The notes beneath the pieces were generated by a model that ran no database searches, was not told the origin of the DNA, and was given only the letters and a program-made list of their open reading frames with translations. A stretch of DNA of 64,000 bases, taken from NCBI RefSeq assembly GCF_020532645.1, contig NZ_JAJAUZ010000023.1, forward strand, positions 51,228-115,227. The letters run 5' to 3'. Shown here in pieces: positions 33,405 through 41,943 of the stretch. A program made the position numbers and the translations under genes. Numbering within the stretch: the stretch's first letter is position 1; every line of letters starts with the position of its first letter. The DNA is from Streptomyces bambusae (lineage in GTDB: Bacteria; Actinomycetota; Actinomycetes; Streptomycetales; Streptomycetaceae).

Positions 33405-34033
33405 GCCGCACCGCCCGCCGCGTCTTCGGCGGCCGCCGCCTCCGCCACGTCCGCGAGCGCCGCCAGCAGCAGCGCCGACGAGGCCGCGCCCGGGTCCTCG
33501 TGGCCGATGCTCCGTTCGCCCAGGTAGCCGGCCCGGCCCTTGCGGGCCCGCAGCGGCACGGTCGCCAGCGCCCCGTGCTCCGCCGCGTCCCGGGCGGCCC
33601 GGTACGACGTGCTCAGTGCGGCCACTCCCGGCACCAGCGCGTCCAGCATCGTCTTGTCGCCGGGCGCCGCCCCGCCGAGCTGCGCCACCGCGCCCACCCC
33701 CGCGTACAGGGCCCGCCGCAGCTCGTCGTCGCCGACCTCGGCGGCCTCGCCCAGCTCCTTCCCGGCGCGCCGGAGCAGGGTCCCGTACAGCGGTCCGGAG
33801 GCTCCGCCGACGGTCGAGATCAGGGTCCGGCCCGCCAGTTGCAGCACCCCGCCCGGATGGTCCGGCGGGTCCGCCTCCAGGGCGGCCAGCACCGCGGTGA
33901 AGCCGCGCTGCAGGTTGGCGCCGTGGTCGGCGTCCCCGATGGGGGAGTCGAGCTCCGTCAGCCGGGCCGCCTCGCGGTCGACGGCCGCCGTGGCCGCCGC
34001 CATCCAGCGCCGGAAGAACTCCGCGTCGCGCAC
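33401..34033 (-). CDS. dhaL: Dihydroxyacetone kinase ADP-binding subunit DhaL
   Basis: 210 residues starting at a GTG (34033) with a strong AGGAGG ribosome binding site 7 bp upstream. The ADP/Mg site is intact: IGDADHGANL (Asp residues at 30, 34, 36) and GGASGPLYGTLL, GDKTMLDALVPG. DhaL holds ADP as a cofactor that is rephosphorylated by DhaM and transfers phosphate to dihydroxyacetone bound covalently by DhaK. The next gene upstream is divergent and not dhaK, so the kinase core must be encoded elsewhere or the pair serves another enzyme. Confidence 0.92.
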   Translation of the reverse strand: MRDAEFFRRWMAAATAAVDREAARLTELDSPIGDADHGANLQRGFTAVLAALEADPPDHPGGVLQLAGRTLISTVGGASGPLYGTLLRRAGKELGEAAEVGDDELRRALYAGVGAVAQLGGAAPGDKTMLDALVPGVAALSTSYRAARDAAEHGALATVPLRARKGRAGYLGERSIGHEDPGAASSALLLAALADVAEAAAAEDAAGGAA

Positions 34034-34316
34034 CTGCCGCCTCCTACGCCGCCCTTGCCCGCATCGGGACCCGCCGTCCCGGGCCAGCGTACGGACCGGG
34101 CACCGTGCAGGGGCGGCGAACCGCGGGTCCGGCGTACCGCAGTGGCGGGCAGCAGCGGCGGGCCGCGGGCCGCGCAGGGTAGCAGCCGCCGGGGCGGCCG
34201 GGCCGGTCTTTGTCGGGGGCCGATGAGAGGCGGGCCGCACCCCCGGCCCGGCATTAGCGTCCCGTGCCACCCCCGGGAACCGCCCCCGAACTCCCCCCTG
34301 GCACAAGGAGGAACCG

Positions 34317-34967
34317 GTGCGTCCGTCCGTCCGCAGAACCCTCACCTCGGGCCGCGGTGTCGGCACTCTCCTGGTCGTCGGTGCGCTCGCCGCGACCCTG
34401 GCCGCCCTGCTGGTCCCCGTTCACTCGTTCGGGCAGACCCGGGGGCAGGCCGCCGCCGGCGCGCCGTTCACGGACGACGGCCGGGGCACGGTCAGCACCC
34501 CGTACGGTCCGCTCACCCCGCAGGACCGGGACTTCGTACGGCGGGTCCGGCTGGCCGGGCTGTGGGAGCTGCCGGCCGGGCGGGAGGCGATGCAGCGCGG
34601 CGGCCGCGAGTCCGTGCGGACCGCGGGGGAGCACCTCGTGATGGGGCACACCGAGCTGGACCGCCGGGCCCTGAAGACCGGCGAGGTGCTGGACATCCCG
34701 CTCCCGGACCGGCCGAACGCCGAGCAGCAGGGCTGGCTGGACCAGCTGCACACGGCCCGCGGCGAACGGTACGAGCAGCTGTTCGCGAACCTGCTGCGGG
34801 CCGCCCACGGCAAGGTCTTCGCGCTGGTCGCACAGGTCCGGGCGAACAGCCGCAACGCGATGGTCAGGTCCCTGGCCACCGTCACCAATTCCGTCGTGCT
34901 CGACCACATCACGGTCCTGGAGGACACCGGGCTGGTCGATTACGACGCCCTCAGCAAAGGCAGGTGA
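34317..34967 (+). CDS. Secreted DUF4142 domain protein
   Basis: 216 residues from a GTG with AAGGAGG at 34305-34311. A hydrophobic segment (about 19-36) suggests export, with or without cleavage. The DUF4142 region (about 65-205) is helical: LTPQDRDFVRRVRLAGLWE, GREAMQRGGRESVRTAGEHLVM-like repeats, HTELDRRALKTGEVLDIPLPDR and VRANSRNAMVRSLATVTN, typical of this ferritin-like predicted family. The function is unknown. It is 6 bp from the DUF1996 gene and surely in one operon with it. Confidence 0.88.
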   Translation: MRPSVRRTLTSGRGVGTLLVVGALAATLAALLVPVHSFGQTRGQAAAGAPFTDDGRGTVSTPYGPLTPQDRDFVRRVRLAGLWELPAGREAMQRGGRESVRTAGEHLVMGHTELDRRALKTGEVLDIPLPDRPNAEQQGWLDQLHTARGERYEQLFANLLRAAHGKVFALVAQVRANSRNAMVRSLATVTNSVVLDHITVLEDTGLVDYDALSKGR

Positions 34968-34973
34968 TCCGCG

Positions 34974-36401
34974 ATGAGCCCTCGACGCCACACGCGCGGC
35001 CGGCTCAGGAACAAGACCGCCGCTTGGGCCGCCGTACTGGTCCTCGGCGGAGCGGGGACGGCGCTGGTCGCCGCCCACGCCTCCGGAGCCCCGCCCGGGG
35101 CGGGCGGGACCGACGGGTCCGGGCCTGGCACCGCGGCCGCGGCGGCCTGGTCCGGCACGGTCGACTGCCCGGACGTCGGCGACCGGCTGCGCGAGGTGCC
35201 GGCGCCCGCCCGCGCCGAGGTGGACCGGCTGCTCGCCCGGATGGACGCCCAGACCGCAGACGCCTACCAGGCGCTGGTACGGGATCCCGGCGCCGGCCGG
35301 CAGGTGCTCGCCGGGCTGCGCGACCGGCGGGCCACGGCCGTCGCGGGGGTCGCGGACGCCATCGCCCGCGGCGGGGCGGCCCGTCCCGCCGGGCTGGAGG
35401 GCCTGAGCGGCTGCCGCATCACCCCGGGACCGCAGCCGGCGGGGAACGTGTCCGCGGACGCCGCCGGCAGCGGCCGGAGCGGTGACCGGGGCAGCGGCAA
35501 CGCCTCCGGGAACGCGCCCGCGCGGTCGGACTTCGTCGACATCAGGAACGTACGCCCCAACGTCAACCGGCCCCCGCGGCAGCGCAACGCCTCCACCGGC
35601 AGCTTCCGGTCCCGCTGCGGCACCAACCGGGAGGGCCGGTTCAACTCGGACAACGTGATCGTCGCCCCCGGCGTCTCCAACGGCGCCCACCACATGCACG
35701 ACTACGTCGGCAACCGCGCCTCGGACGCGTTCGCCACCAACGACAGCCTCGCGGCCGCCGGAACCACCTGCGCCAACGGCGACCAGTCCACCTACTACTG
35801 GCCGGTGCTCCGGCTCCAGGACGGGCGGCGGGAGCGGGACGCCGACGCGCCCGGCGGCGGCACCGAGGGCAACTCCGGGACGATCCTGACGCCGAAGGAG
35901 GTGTCGATCACCTTCGTCGGCAGCCCGGCGGGCCGGGTGACCGCCATGCCGCGGTTCCTGCGCATCATCACCGGCGACGCGAAGGCCTTCACCAACGGCA
36001 CGGCCAACGCCAACGCCTCGTGGAGCTGCACCGGTTTCGAGGACCGGCAGCTGCGCGCCAAGTACCCGCTGTGCCCGTCCGGCAGCGACGTGGTGCGCAC
36101 CTTCTCCTTCCAGAGCTGCTGGAACGGCCGCGACACCGACAGCGCCAACCACCGTACGCACGTGGCGTTCGCGCAGGCCGACGGCCGCTGCCCGCGCGGC
36201 TTCCGGGCCGTTCCGCAGCTCGTCCAGCGGATCGTGTACGCGGTTCCCGGCGGGGGCCGGTCCGCGCCGTTCGCGGTGGACAGCTTCCCCGAACAGCTCC
36301 ACAAACCCGTCACGGACCACGGCGATTTCATCAACGTGATGCGGGACGGGCTGATGCGGCAGGCCGTGGACTGCATCAACAGCGGGCGGCGCTGTCGCTG
36401 A
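34974..36401 (+). CDS. Secreted DUF1996 domain protein
   Basis: 475 residues with an N-terminal basic region and hydrophobic helix (about 17-37), then a linker and a DUF1996 domain (about 180-470) starting DFVDIRNVRPN. Conserved landmarks are VAPGVSNGAHHMHDYVGN, TYYWPVLRLQDG, WSCTGFEDRQ, FQSCWNGRDTDSANHRTHVAFAQ and CPRGFRAVPQLVQRIVY, with several Cys pairs. The His/Asp clusters (AHHMHDY, NHRTHV) look like a possible metal or catalytic site. DUF1996 proteins occur widely in actinomycetes and fungi as secreted proteins of unknown function. Two strong hairpins follow the stop codon. Confidence 0.88.
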   Translation: MSPRRHTRGRLRNKTAAWAAVLVLGGAGTALVAAHASGAPPGAGGTDGSGPGTAAAAAWSGTVDCPDVGDRLREVPAPARAEVDRLLARMDAQTADAYQALVRDPGAGRQVLAGLRDRRATAVAGVADAIARGGAARPAGLEGLSGCRITPGPQPAGNVSADAAGSGRSGDRGSGNASGNAPARSDFVDIRNVRPNVNRPPRQRNASTGSFRSRCGTNREGRFNSDNVIVAPGVSNGAHHMHDYVGNRASDAFATNDSLAAAGTTCANGDQSTYYWPVLRLQDGRRERDADAPGGGTEGNSGTILTPKEVSITFVGSPAGRVTAMPRFLRIITGDAKAFTNGTANANASWSCTGFEDRQLRAKYPLCPSGSDVVRTFSFQSCWNGRDTDSANHRTHVAFAQADGRCPRGFRAVPQLVQRIVYAVPGGGRSAPFAVDSFPEQLHKPVTDHGDFINVMRDGLMRQAVDCINSGRRCR

Positions 36402-36406
36402 ACCGC

Positions 36407-36440
36407 CCGGGCCCGGGTCTCCTCCCCGACCCGGGCCCGG
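36407..36440. terminator. Strong hairpin after the DUF1996 gene
   Basis: A perfect 13-bp stem CCGGGCCCGGGTC (36407-36419) pairs with GACCCGGGCCCGG (36428-36440) across an 8-nt loop, 6 bp past the stop codon. There is no T-tract, as is usual for Streptomyces. Confidence 0.75.
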
Positions 36441-36448
36441 TTGCCGAA

Positions 36449-36486
36449 GGAGGGCCGCCGGACGGAACCCCGTCCGGCGGCCCTCC
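36449..36486. terminator. Second hairpin, probable bidirectional terminator
   Basis: A perfect 15-bp stem GGAGGGCCGCCGGAC (36449-36463) pairs with its complement at 36472-36486 across an 8-nt loop. It lies 15 bp before the end of the converging PucR-type gene and 9 bp from the first hairpin, so it likely serves both strands. Confidence 0.75.
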
Positions 36487-36501
36487 GTGCGTGACGGCAC
36501 G

Positions 36502-37863
36502 TCACAGTCCGTTGACGCGCGCCTCCTTGGACACACCGGGAGCCCGCAGGCCGCCGCGCAGCCCGCGCGGCGCGCGCAGCAGCCGGGAGTACTGCCGCCG
36601 GGCCCGCTCCACCTGCGCCGCCAACCGGCGTGCCCGAAGCGCCATTTCGAGCTCGAAACGGGTCCCCGGATCGCGCAGGCCCGGACCGAAGAGGCGCTCG
36701 ATCTGGCGCAGCCGGTAGCGGACGGTCTGCGGGTGCACCTGGAGCGCCTTCGCGGCCTCCGGCGCGCCGCCGCCTTCGAGCCAGGCCAGGAGGGTCATCT
36801 CCAGCCGCTCGCTCTGGCGGGGGGTGAGGTCGGCCAGCGGCCGGAGCCGGCGGGCGGCCAGCGCCCGGGTCAGGGACTCGTCCTGCATCAGCAGCAGGCC
36901 CGACAGGTTGTCGTCCACGAACACGGCCCTGCACTCGGCCCCGCTGCGGGCCGGCGTCATGGCCAGGAGCCGCCGGGCCCAGCGCACCGACGAGGCCGCG
37001 TCGTACAGCGGGACGACATGGCCGACGGCCGCCGTCCGGCCGCGCAGCGCCGCGTTCAGCAGCGCCCGGCCGTCCGGGTCGTCCCCGCCGTCCGGTTCGC
37101 GGCCCTCGCCGGCGAGCCGTTCCGGGTCGGGGATCAGCAGGCACAGCTCCTCGCCCACCGCGCCGACCAGGGTGTCGCCGAGCGCGGTGAGCTGCGGGGC
37201 CTCGCCCGGGGTCACGAGCGCCACCGCCTGCACGGTCTCCGGCAGCGGCCAGCCGGCCAGCCGGGACAGTTCGGGCAGCGGGGTACCGGACCCGGGTGCG
37301 CCGGCGGCCAGCACCTCGAACAGCTCGCGCCGGGCTTCCTCGGCGGTCGCAGGTGGAAAGGTTTCGGCCACGGGGGAAAGGGGGCCGGGCGGTGCACCGG
37401 GCGGGCCACAGGGGGTGGTTGCGGCCCTGCCGGGGGCGGCGGGCCCGGCCTGCTGAGCGTCCTCGGGCCCGGCCTTTGCGGCGGTCGGGGCCCCGGGCGC
37501 GTCCGTGCACTCCGGTCCGGGCCTGGCCGGGGGGCCGGTGCGACCGAGTGCGTTCCTGAGTGACTGTTCGATCCGCTTTTTGATCAGTTCGCGGTCGGAT
37601 TCCTCCATCAGGTTTGCAAATCCTGGAATGACTCGCTCAAGTTCCACCATGAGGGTCTCCGCCAGGGAGGTGAGGACGTGCCGCGGAACGCGTGCCGCCT
37701 CGCTCTGCTGGCGTGACCGTATGCGGTTCACCAGTTCGTACATGTCACCTAGTTCTTGGTGGGTCGAGACCTTCCCCCCGGTCCTCCGCAGCCTCGCGAA
37801 GGTTCCCCCATCCCGCCGGAGCTTTGTGGTCTCTTTGCCTCCGGGATGTTTGCGGGGGATCAT
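36502..37863 (-). CDS. PucR-type helix-turn-helix transcriptional regulator
   Basis: 453 residues. N-terminal basic region, a helical stretch (about 38-105), a Pro/Ala-rich linker, a central GGDEF-like/CdaR-like region (about 170-340) and a C-terminal PucR helix-turn-helix (about 355-430: LLAWLEGGGAPEAAKALQVH, PQTVRYRLRQIERLFG). The DNA-binding domain is clear. The ligand is unknown. It is divergent from the redox cassette at 38032 across a 168-bp gap and may regulate it. The ATG at 37863 is the longest choice; the conserved part starts near residue 38, so a shorter start is possible. Confidence 0.85.
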   Translation of the reverse strand: MIPRKHPGGKETTKLRRDGGTFARLRRTGGKVSTHQELGDMYELVNRIRSRQQSEAARVPRHVLTSLAETLMVELERVIPGFANLMEESDRELIKKRIEQSLRNALGRTGPPARPGPECTDAPGAPTAAKAGPEDAQQAGPAAPGRAATTPCGPPGAPPGPLSPVAETFPPATAEEARRELFEVLAAGAPGSGTPLPELSRLAGWPLPETVQAVALVTPGEAPQLTALGDTLVGAVGEELCLLIPDPERLAGEGREPDGGDDPDGRALLNAALRGRTAAVGHVVPLYDAASSVRWARRLLAMTPARSGAECRAVFVDDNLSGLLLMQDESLTRALAARRLRPLADLTPRQSERLEMTLLAWLEGGGAPEAAKALQVHPQTVRYRLRQIERLFGPGLRDPGTRFELEMALRARRLAAQVERARRQYSRLLRAPRGLRGGLRAPGVSKEARVNGL

Positions 37864-38031
37864 GCCGGGGCTCCGCCGGTGTTCGACCCGCGCTCACCAG
37901 AACTTGTCATGTTTCGATAAATCACCGGGGGGTCCGGTGAACTTCGGCGAGGCTGCTGAGTCCAGAGCGACCCGATGCGACTCGCCGCAGCGGCCCGATG
38001 CCCGCGCGCTCGCGTCAACGGGAGGCATCCC

Positions 38032-39153
38032 ATGCCCATCTCCCCTCAGCAGGTGGCCCGGTTACGGGGAACACACCGCAAGGGGCGCCACTCCGGACCC
38101 GCACCGGCGGCAGACCACCGGCACCCGCCGGCCCGCGCCCGCACCCGGGCCCGCCCGCACCGCCCGCGCCACCTGAGGGCGTACGCCCTCGGCGTCGCCC
38201 TGCTGCTCTTCCTCCTGATCGCCGCCGACGCCGGCGCCTACGGCCGGCTCTGGGCCTTCCTCGACCACGGAGCCGGGGTCCTCGCCCTGGTGTCCCTCAC
38301 CGCCACCGTGCTGTGGGGACTGGCCGCCACCGACCGGCGGCTGCTGCGCTCCGCGCACCGGATCCTCGCCCAGGGAGTCCACCGCGGGCTCGCGCTCGCC
38401 GGACTCGGCTTCCTCGCCCTGCACATCGCGGTGAAGGTGGCCGAGCAGCGGATCGGCCCCACCGCGGCGGCCGTCCCGTTCGCCGACCCGGGCCGCCCGG
38501 TCCTGCTGGGCCTCGGCACCCTGGCCGGCTACATGTTCCTCGCGGTCGCCGTGACCGGCGCGGTCCGCAGCCGGTTCGCCGCCGGCGGCGCCTCCCGGCA
38601 GCGGTCCCGGTGGTGGCGCGCCCTGCACATGGCCGCCTACCCGGCCTGGGGCGCCGCCCTGCTGCACGGCCTCAAGTCCGGCCGGCCAGCGGCCGGTTGG
38701 GTCACGGCCGGCTACGCCCTGGCACTCGCCGGCGCCGCCGTCGCGCTCCTGCTCCGGCTGCGCGCCGACCGGGTGCCGGCACCTCCGCCGCCGCCGGCCC
38801 GGCCCCCGCAGGACCCCCGGCCCGTGCCGGACCCCGAGACCACCCAGCGCATGCCCGTCGTCCTCGCCGCCCCGCCCGGGCCGTCCGTACCGTTCGACCC
38901 GTACGCGCCGCCGCCCGGCCCGGTCGTGCCGTACGGGCCGCCCGGCCCGGTCAGGCCCCTCGAACCCGCCGTACCGGCGATGCCCGCCGTGCCGCCCGTG
39001 TCCGCAGGGCCCGTCGGGCTGCCCGTGGCACCGGCCGTGCCCGTCGTGCCGCCGATGCCGGTTCTGCCGCCCGTGCCCGCCGGTCCGCCGTTCTCCGGCG
39101 GGTCCCGGGGCGAGCCGCTCGGGGCGGCCACGGCCGGGGGAGGACCCTGGTGA
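38032..39153 (+). CDS. Ferric-reductase-like di-haem b membrane protein
   Basis: 373 residues from the ATG at 38032, with GGGAGG 7 bp upstream. A His/Arg-rich cytoplasmic N-terminus (1-48) precedes about six membrane helices (about 50-66, 78-98, 114-136, 155-177, 198-214, 222-243). Four His residues lie in two helices with the FRE/NOX bis-haem spacing: H117-x13-H131 and H199-x12-H212. No FAD or NAD domain follows; instead there is a long Pro-rich cytoplasmic tail (about 250-373). Expected to carry electrons across the membrane with two haem b. Coupled by GTGA overlap to the NuoF-like gene, which could supply the electrons. Confidence 0.85.
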   Translation: MPISPQQVARLRGTHRKGRHSGPAPAADHRHPPARARTRARPHRPRHLRAYALGVALLLFLLIAADAGAYGRLWAFLDHGAGVLALVSLTATVLWGLAATDRRLLRSAHRILAQGVHRGLALAGLGFLALHIAVKVAEQRIGPTAAAVPFADPGRPVLLGLGTLAGYMFLAVAVTGAVRSRFAAGGASRQRSRWWRALHMAAYPAWGAALLHGLKSGRPAAGWVTAGYALALAGAAVALLLRLRADRVPAPPPPPARPPQDPRPVPDPETTQRMPVVLAAPPGPSVPFDPYAPPPGPVVPYGPPGPVRPLEPAVPAMPAVPPVSAGPVGLPVAPAVPVVPPMPVLPPVPAGPPFSGGSRGEPLGAATAGGGPW

Positions 39154-40655
39154 GCGCGGCGCTGCCGGCGCTCGCCGCGGTCGGCGCGCCCCGGCTGTTC
39201 GCCGGGCTGGACCGGGCCGGCCGGCTGGACCGGGTCGCACACCTGACCGTGCACGGCTCACTGCCCCGGCTGCGCCCCGAGGAACTGGTCGCACTCGCCG
39301 AGGACACCGGGCTGCGGGGCCGCGGCGGGGCCGGCTTCCCCTTCGCCCGCAAGCTCCAGGCCGTCATCACGGCGGCCGCGGACCGGGCGGTGGCCCGTAC
39401 CGCCGTCGTCGTCAACGGCAGCGAGGGGGAGCCGAGTTGCCTCAAGGACACCGCCCTGCTGCTGTACGCCCCGCACCTGGTGCTCGACGGCGCGCTGCTG
39501 GCGGCGGCCGCCCTCGGCGCCTCGGAGGTGGCCGTCGCCGTCCACCGCGCCGACGTGGCCCGCTCGGTGCGGGCCGCCGTGGCCGAACGCGGCCCCGACG
39601 CCCGCCGGGTGCGCGTCGAACAGCTCCCGGACAGATTCGTCGCGGGCGAGGGCTCGGCCGTCGTGGCCGGACTCGGCGGCGCCGCCGCGCTCCCTTCGGG
39701 GCGCCGGATCCGCACCAGCGAGAGCGGCCTGGGCGGGCTGCCGACCCTGCTGTCGAACACCGAGACCTTCGCCCAGCTGGCGGTGGCCGCCCGGCTCGGC
39801 GCCCTGCCGTTCCGCGAGACCGGCCTGCCCGCCGAACCCGGCACCGTGCTGCTGACGGTGGCCGGCACCTGGGTGGTCGAGACCCCGACCGGCGTGCCGC
39901 TGCCCTACGTGCTGCGGCTGTGCGGGCTCGACGCCGGGCAGGGCGTCCTGACCGGCGGCTACCACGGCAAGTGGCTGGCCCGGCAGGACGTGGCGCGGGC
40001 CCTGGTCTCGCGCGAGTCCCTCGACGGGCTGGGGGCCGCGTTCGGAGCCGGCGCCGTCCTGCCGCTGCCGCCGGACACCTGCCCGCTGGGGGAGACCCTG
40101 CGGGTCGCGCGCTGGCTGGCCGGCGAGACGGCCGGGCAGTGCGGGCCGTGCTTCCTCGGGCTGCCCGCGGTCGCCGACGTCCTCGCCGAGGTCGAACGCG
40201 GCGGCGGCAGGGCCTCGTTGGAGGCCTTGGACCGCGCCATGGGTGCGGTGGTCGGCCGAGGTGCGTGCAGCCACCCCGACGGGACCGCCCGGTTCGTGGC
40301 CTCGGCTGCGGCCGCGTTCCCCGAGGAGTTCGCCGCCCACGCGGCCGGCGCCGGCTGCGGCCGGCCCGTCCTCGGGGCGCTGCCGGTGCCCGTGCCCGAC
40401 CGGCCCGCCCTGCCGGCCCTGCCCGCCGCCGCGGCGCCCGCGGTGGCGCGGCGGCCGCGGACCGAGGCCCTGATGGTCGACTGGACGCTCTGCCAGGGCC
40501 ACGGGCTGTGCGCCGACATCGTCCCCGGCGTCGTGGAACTCGGCGCCGACGGCTACCCGGCCCGGGCCGTCATGCCGGTGCCCGGCCGGCAGCGCGGCCA
40601 GGCGGTCCGCGCGGTCCGGCGCTGCCCGGCCCTCGCCCTGCGCATCCAGGACTGA
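39150..40655 (+). CDS. NuoF-like (SLBB/FMN) protein fused to [3Fe-4S] ferredoxin
   Basis: 501 residues, GTG start in a GTGA overlap with the previous gene. The first 380 residues resemble NuoF: glycine-rich FMN/NADH motif GLRGRGGAGFPFARK (about 54-68), VVNGSEGEPSCLKD (about 87-100), and NTETFAQLA. The iron-sulfur motif reads TAGQCGPC (C331, C334) and C373: Ala328 stands where the first of four Cys normally is, so a normal [4Fe-4S] site is unlikely. From about 440 a P450-type [3Fe-4S] ferredoxin follows (C448-x5-C454 and C492-Pro). NADH or another donor could reduce FMN, then the ferredoxin, then the di-haem protein. This flow is inferred. Confidence 0.88.
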   Translation: MSAALPALAAVGAPRLFAGLDRAGRLDRVAHLTVHGSLPRLRPEELVALAEDTGLRGRGGAGFPFARKLQAVITAAADRAVARTAVVVNGSEGEPSCLKDTALLLYAPHLVLDGALLAAAALGASEVAVAVHRADVARSVRAAVAERGPDARRVRVEQLPDRFVAGEGSAVVAGLGGAAALPSGRRIRTSESGLGGLPTLLSNTETFAQLAVAARLGALPFRETGLPAEPGTVLLTVAGTWVVETPTGVPLPYVLRLCGLDAGQGVLTGGYHGKWLARQDVARALVSRESLDGLGAAFGAGAVLPLPPDTCPLGETLRVARWLAGETAGQCGPCFLGLPAVADVLAEVERGGGRASLEALDRAMGAVVGRGACSHPDGTARFVASAAAAFPEEFAAHAAGAGCGRPVLGALPVPVPDRPALPALPAAAAPAVARRPRTEALMVDWTLCQGHGLCADIVPGVVELGADGYPARAVMPVPGRQRGQAVRAVRRCPALALRIQD

Positions 40656-40755
40656 CCTCCCCACCCGGCGGCCCGGCCGGTCCGCCACGGCGCACCGGCT
40701 CGGGACGACCGACACCCGATCACATCCGACCAGACCCGACCAAGGAGTGGCGAAC

Positions 40756-41943
40756 ATGAACCGGAACCCGAACCGGACCCGGAGCGCGGTCCCGAGCCGG
40801 AACCCGATCCCGAACCGGACCCGGAGCGCGGCCCCGAGCCGGAACCCGATCCCGAACCCGAACCGGAGCGCGGCCCCGATCCCGGGTGGGGACCCGAACG
40901 CAGACCTCGATCCGAGCCGGGACGCCCGGTACCGGCACCTGCATACCACCGCCCGCCGGACCCTCCCCGGCGGCCGCCGCCTCGCCTGGGCCGCCGTCAC
41001 CACGGCGGCCGTCCTCCTCGCGGCGGGCTGCGGCGCGGACGACGGCAAGACGCTGGTGCAGAGCGCCGCCGGCAGCGCCCCGGCCGGCAGCGGCGCCGGC
41101 TACGGCAGCGACGGAGGCTACGGAGACGCCGCCGACTCCGGGGGTTCCGGCGGCAGTCAGGCCAAGCGGGAGCCGGCCAGGCAGCTCGCCGTCCGCGACA
41201 TCGCCGACGTCGGCCCCACCGTCACCGACAGCCGCGGCTTCACCCTCTACCGCTTCGACAAGGACACCGCCAATCCGCCCGCGTCCGACTGCGAGGGCTC
41301 CTGCGCCACCACATGGCCGCCGGTGCCCGCCGACGACGCCACCGCGGGCTCGGTCATCGACCCCGGGCTCCTGGGCGAGGTGGTCCGCGGCGACGGCACC
41401 CGGCAGCTGACCCTCGCCGGCTGGCCCGTCTACCGGTACGCCCCCGACACCAAGCCCGGCGAGGCCAAGGGCGAGGGTGTCGGCGGCACCTGGCACGCCC
41501 TCGGCGCGGACGGCAAGCCCGCGGCCGGTGCGGCCGCCCGCCGGGCCGCCGACCCCGCCCCGGCCGCCGAGCCCTCCGCCGACCCGGCCCCCGGGCTGGC
41601 CGCCCGGCAGAACTCCGCCCTCGGCACGATCCTGGTCGACGGGAAGGGCCGTACCCTCTACCGCTTCGACAAGGACAGCGCCTGGCCGATGAAGACGCGC
41701 TGCACCGGACCCTGCCTCGACGTCTGGAAGCCCGCACCGCCCGTCGACCGCGACCGGGTCGTCGGCGTCGACCCCGCACTGGTCAACTCCTTCACCCGGC
41801 CCGACGGTTCCAAGCAGCTCGCCGTCGACTGCTGGCTCCTCTACACGTACACCGGCGACACCCGCCCCGGCGACGTGAACGGGCAGGGGAAGGACGGTGT
41901 GTGGTGGGCGGTCAAGGAGAACGGCAAGAAGGCCGGCAAGTAG
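40756..41943 (+). CDS. COG4315-type repeat lipoprotein
   Basis: 395 residues from the ATG at 40756, with AAGGAG at 40742-40747. Lipobox LAAGC gives lipidated Cys92 after hydrophobic 77-91, but the n-region is unusually long (about 75 residues) and made of a 14-residue tandem repeat NRTRSA(V/A)PSRNPIP. Two PF03640-like repeats follow: about 150-195 and 300-340, each with the Yx(F)xxD motif (LYRFDKD) and two Cys (CEGSC; CTGPC). A shorter fragment between them (TRQLTLAGWPVYRY) belongs to the first unit. This lipoprotein family has no established function; context suggests electron transfer outside the membrane. No in-frame ATG or GTG after the repeats offers a conventional signal peptide start. 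Confidence 0.85.
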   Translation: MNRNPNRTRSAVPSRNPIPNRTRSAAPSRNPIPNPNRSAAPIPGGDPNADLDPSRDARYRHLHTTARRTLPGGRRLAWAAVTTAAVLLAAGCGADDGKTLVQSAAGSAPAGSGAGYGSDGGYGDAADSGGSGGSQAKREPARQLAVRDIADVGPTVTDSRGFTLYRFDKDTANPPASDCEGSCATTWPPVPADDATAGSVIDPGLLGEVVRGDGTRQLTLAGWPVYRYAPDTKPGEAKGEGVGGTWHALGADGKPAAGAAARRAADPAPAAEPSADPAPGLAARQNSALGTILVDGKGRTLYRFDKDSAWPMKTRCTGPCLDVWKPAPPVDRDRVVGVDPALVNSFTRPDGSKQLAVDCWLLYTYTGDTRPGDVNGQGKDGVWWAVKENGKKAGK

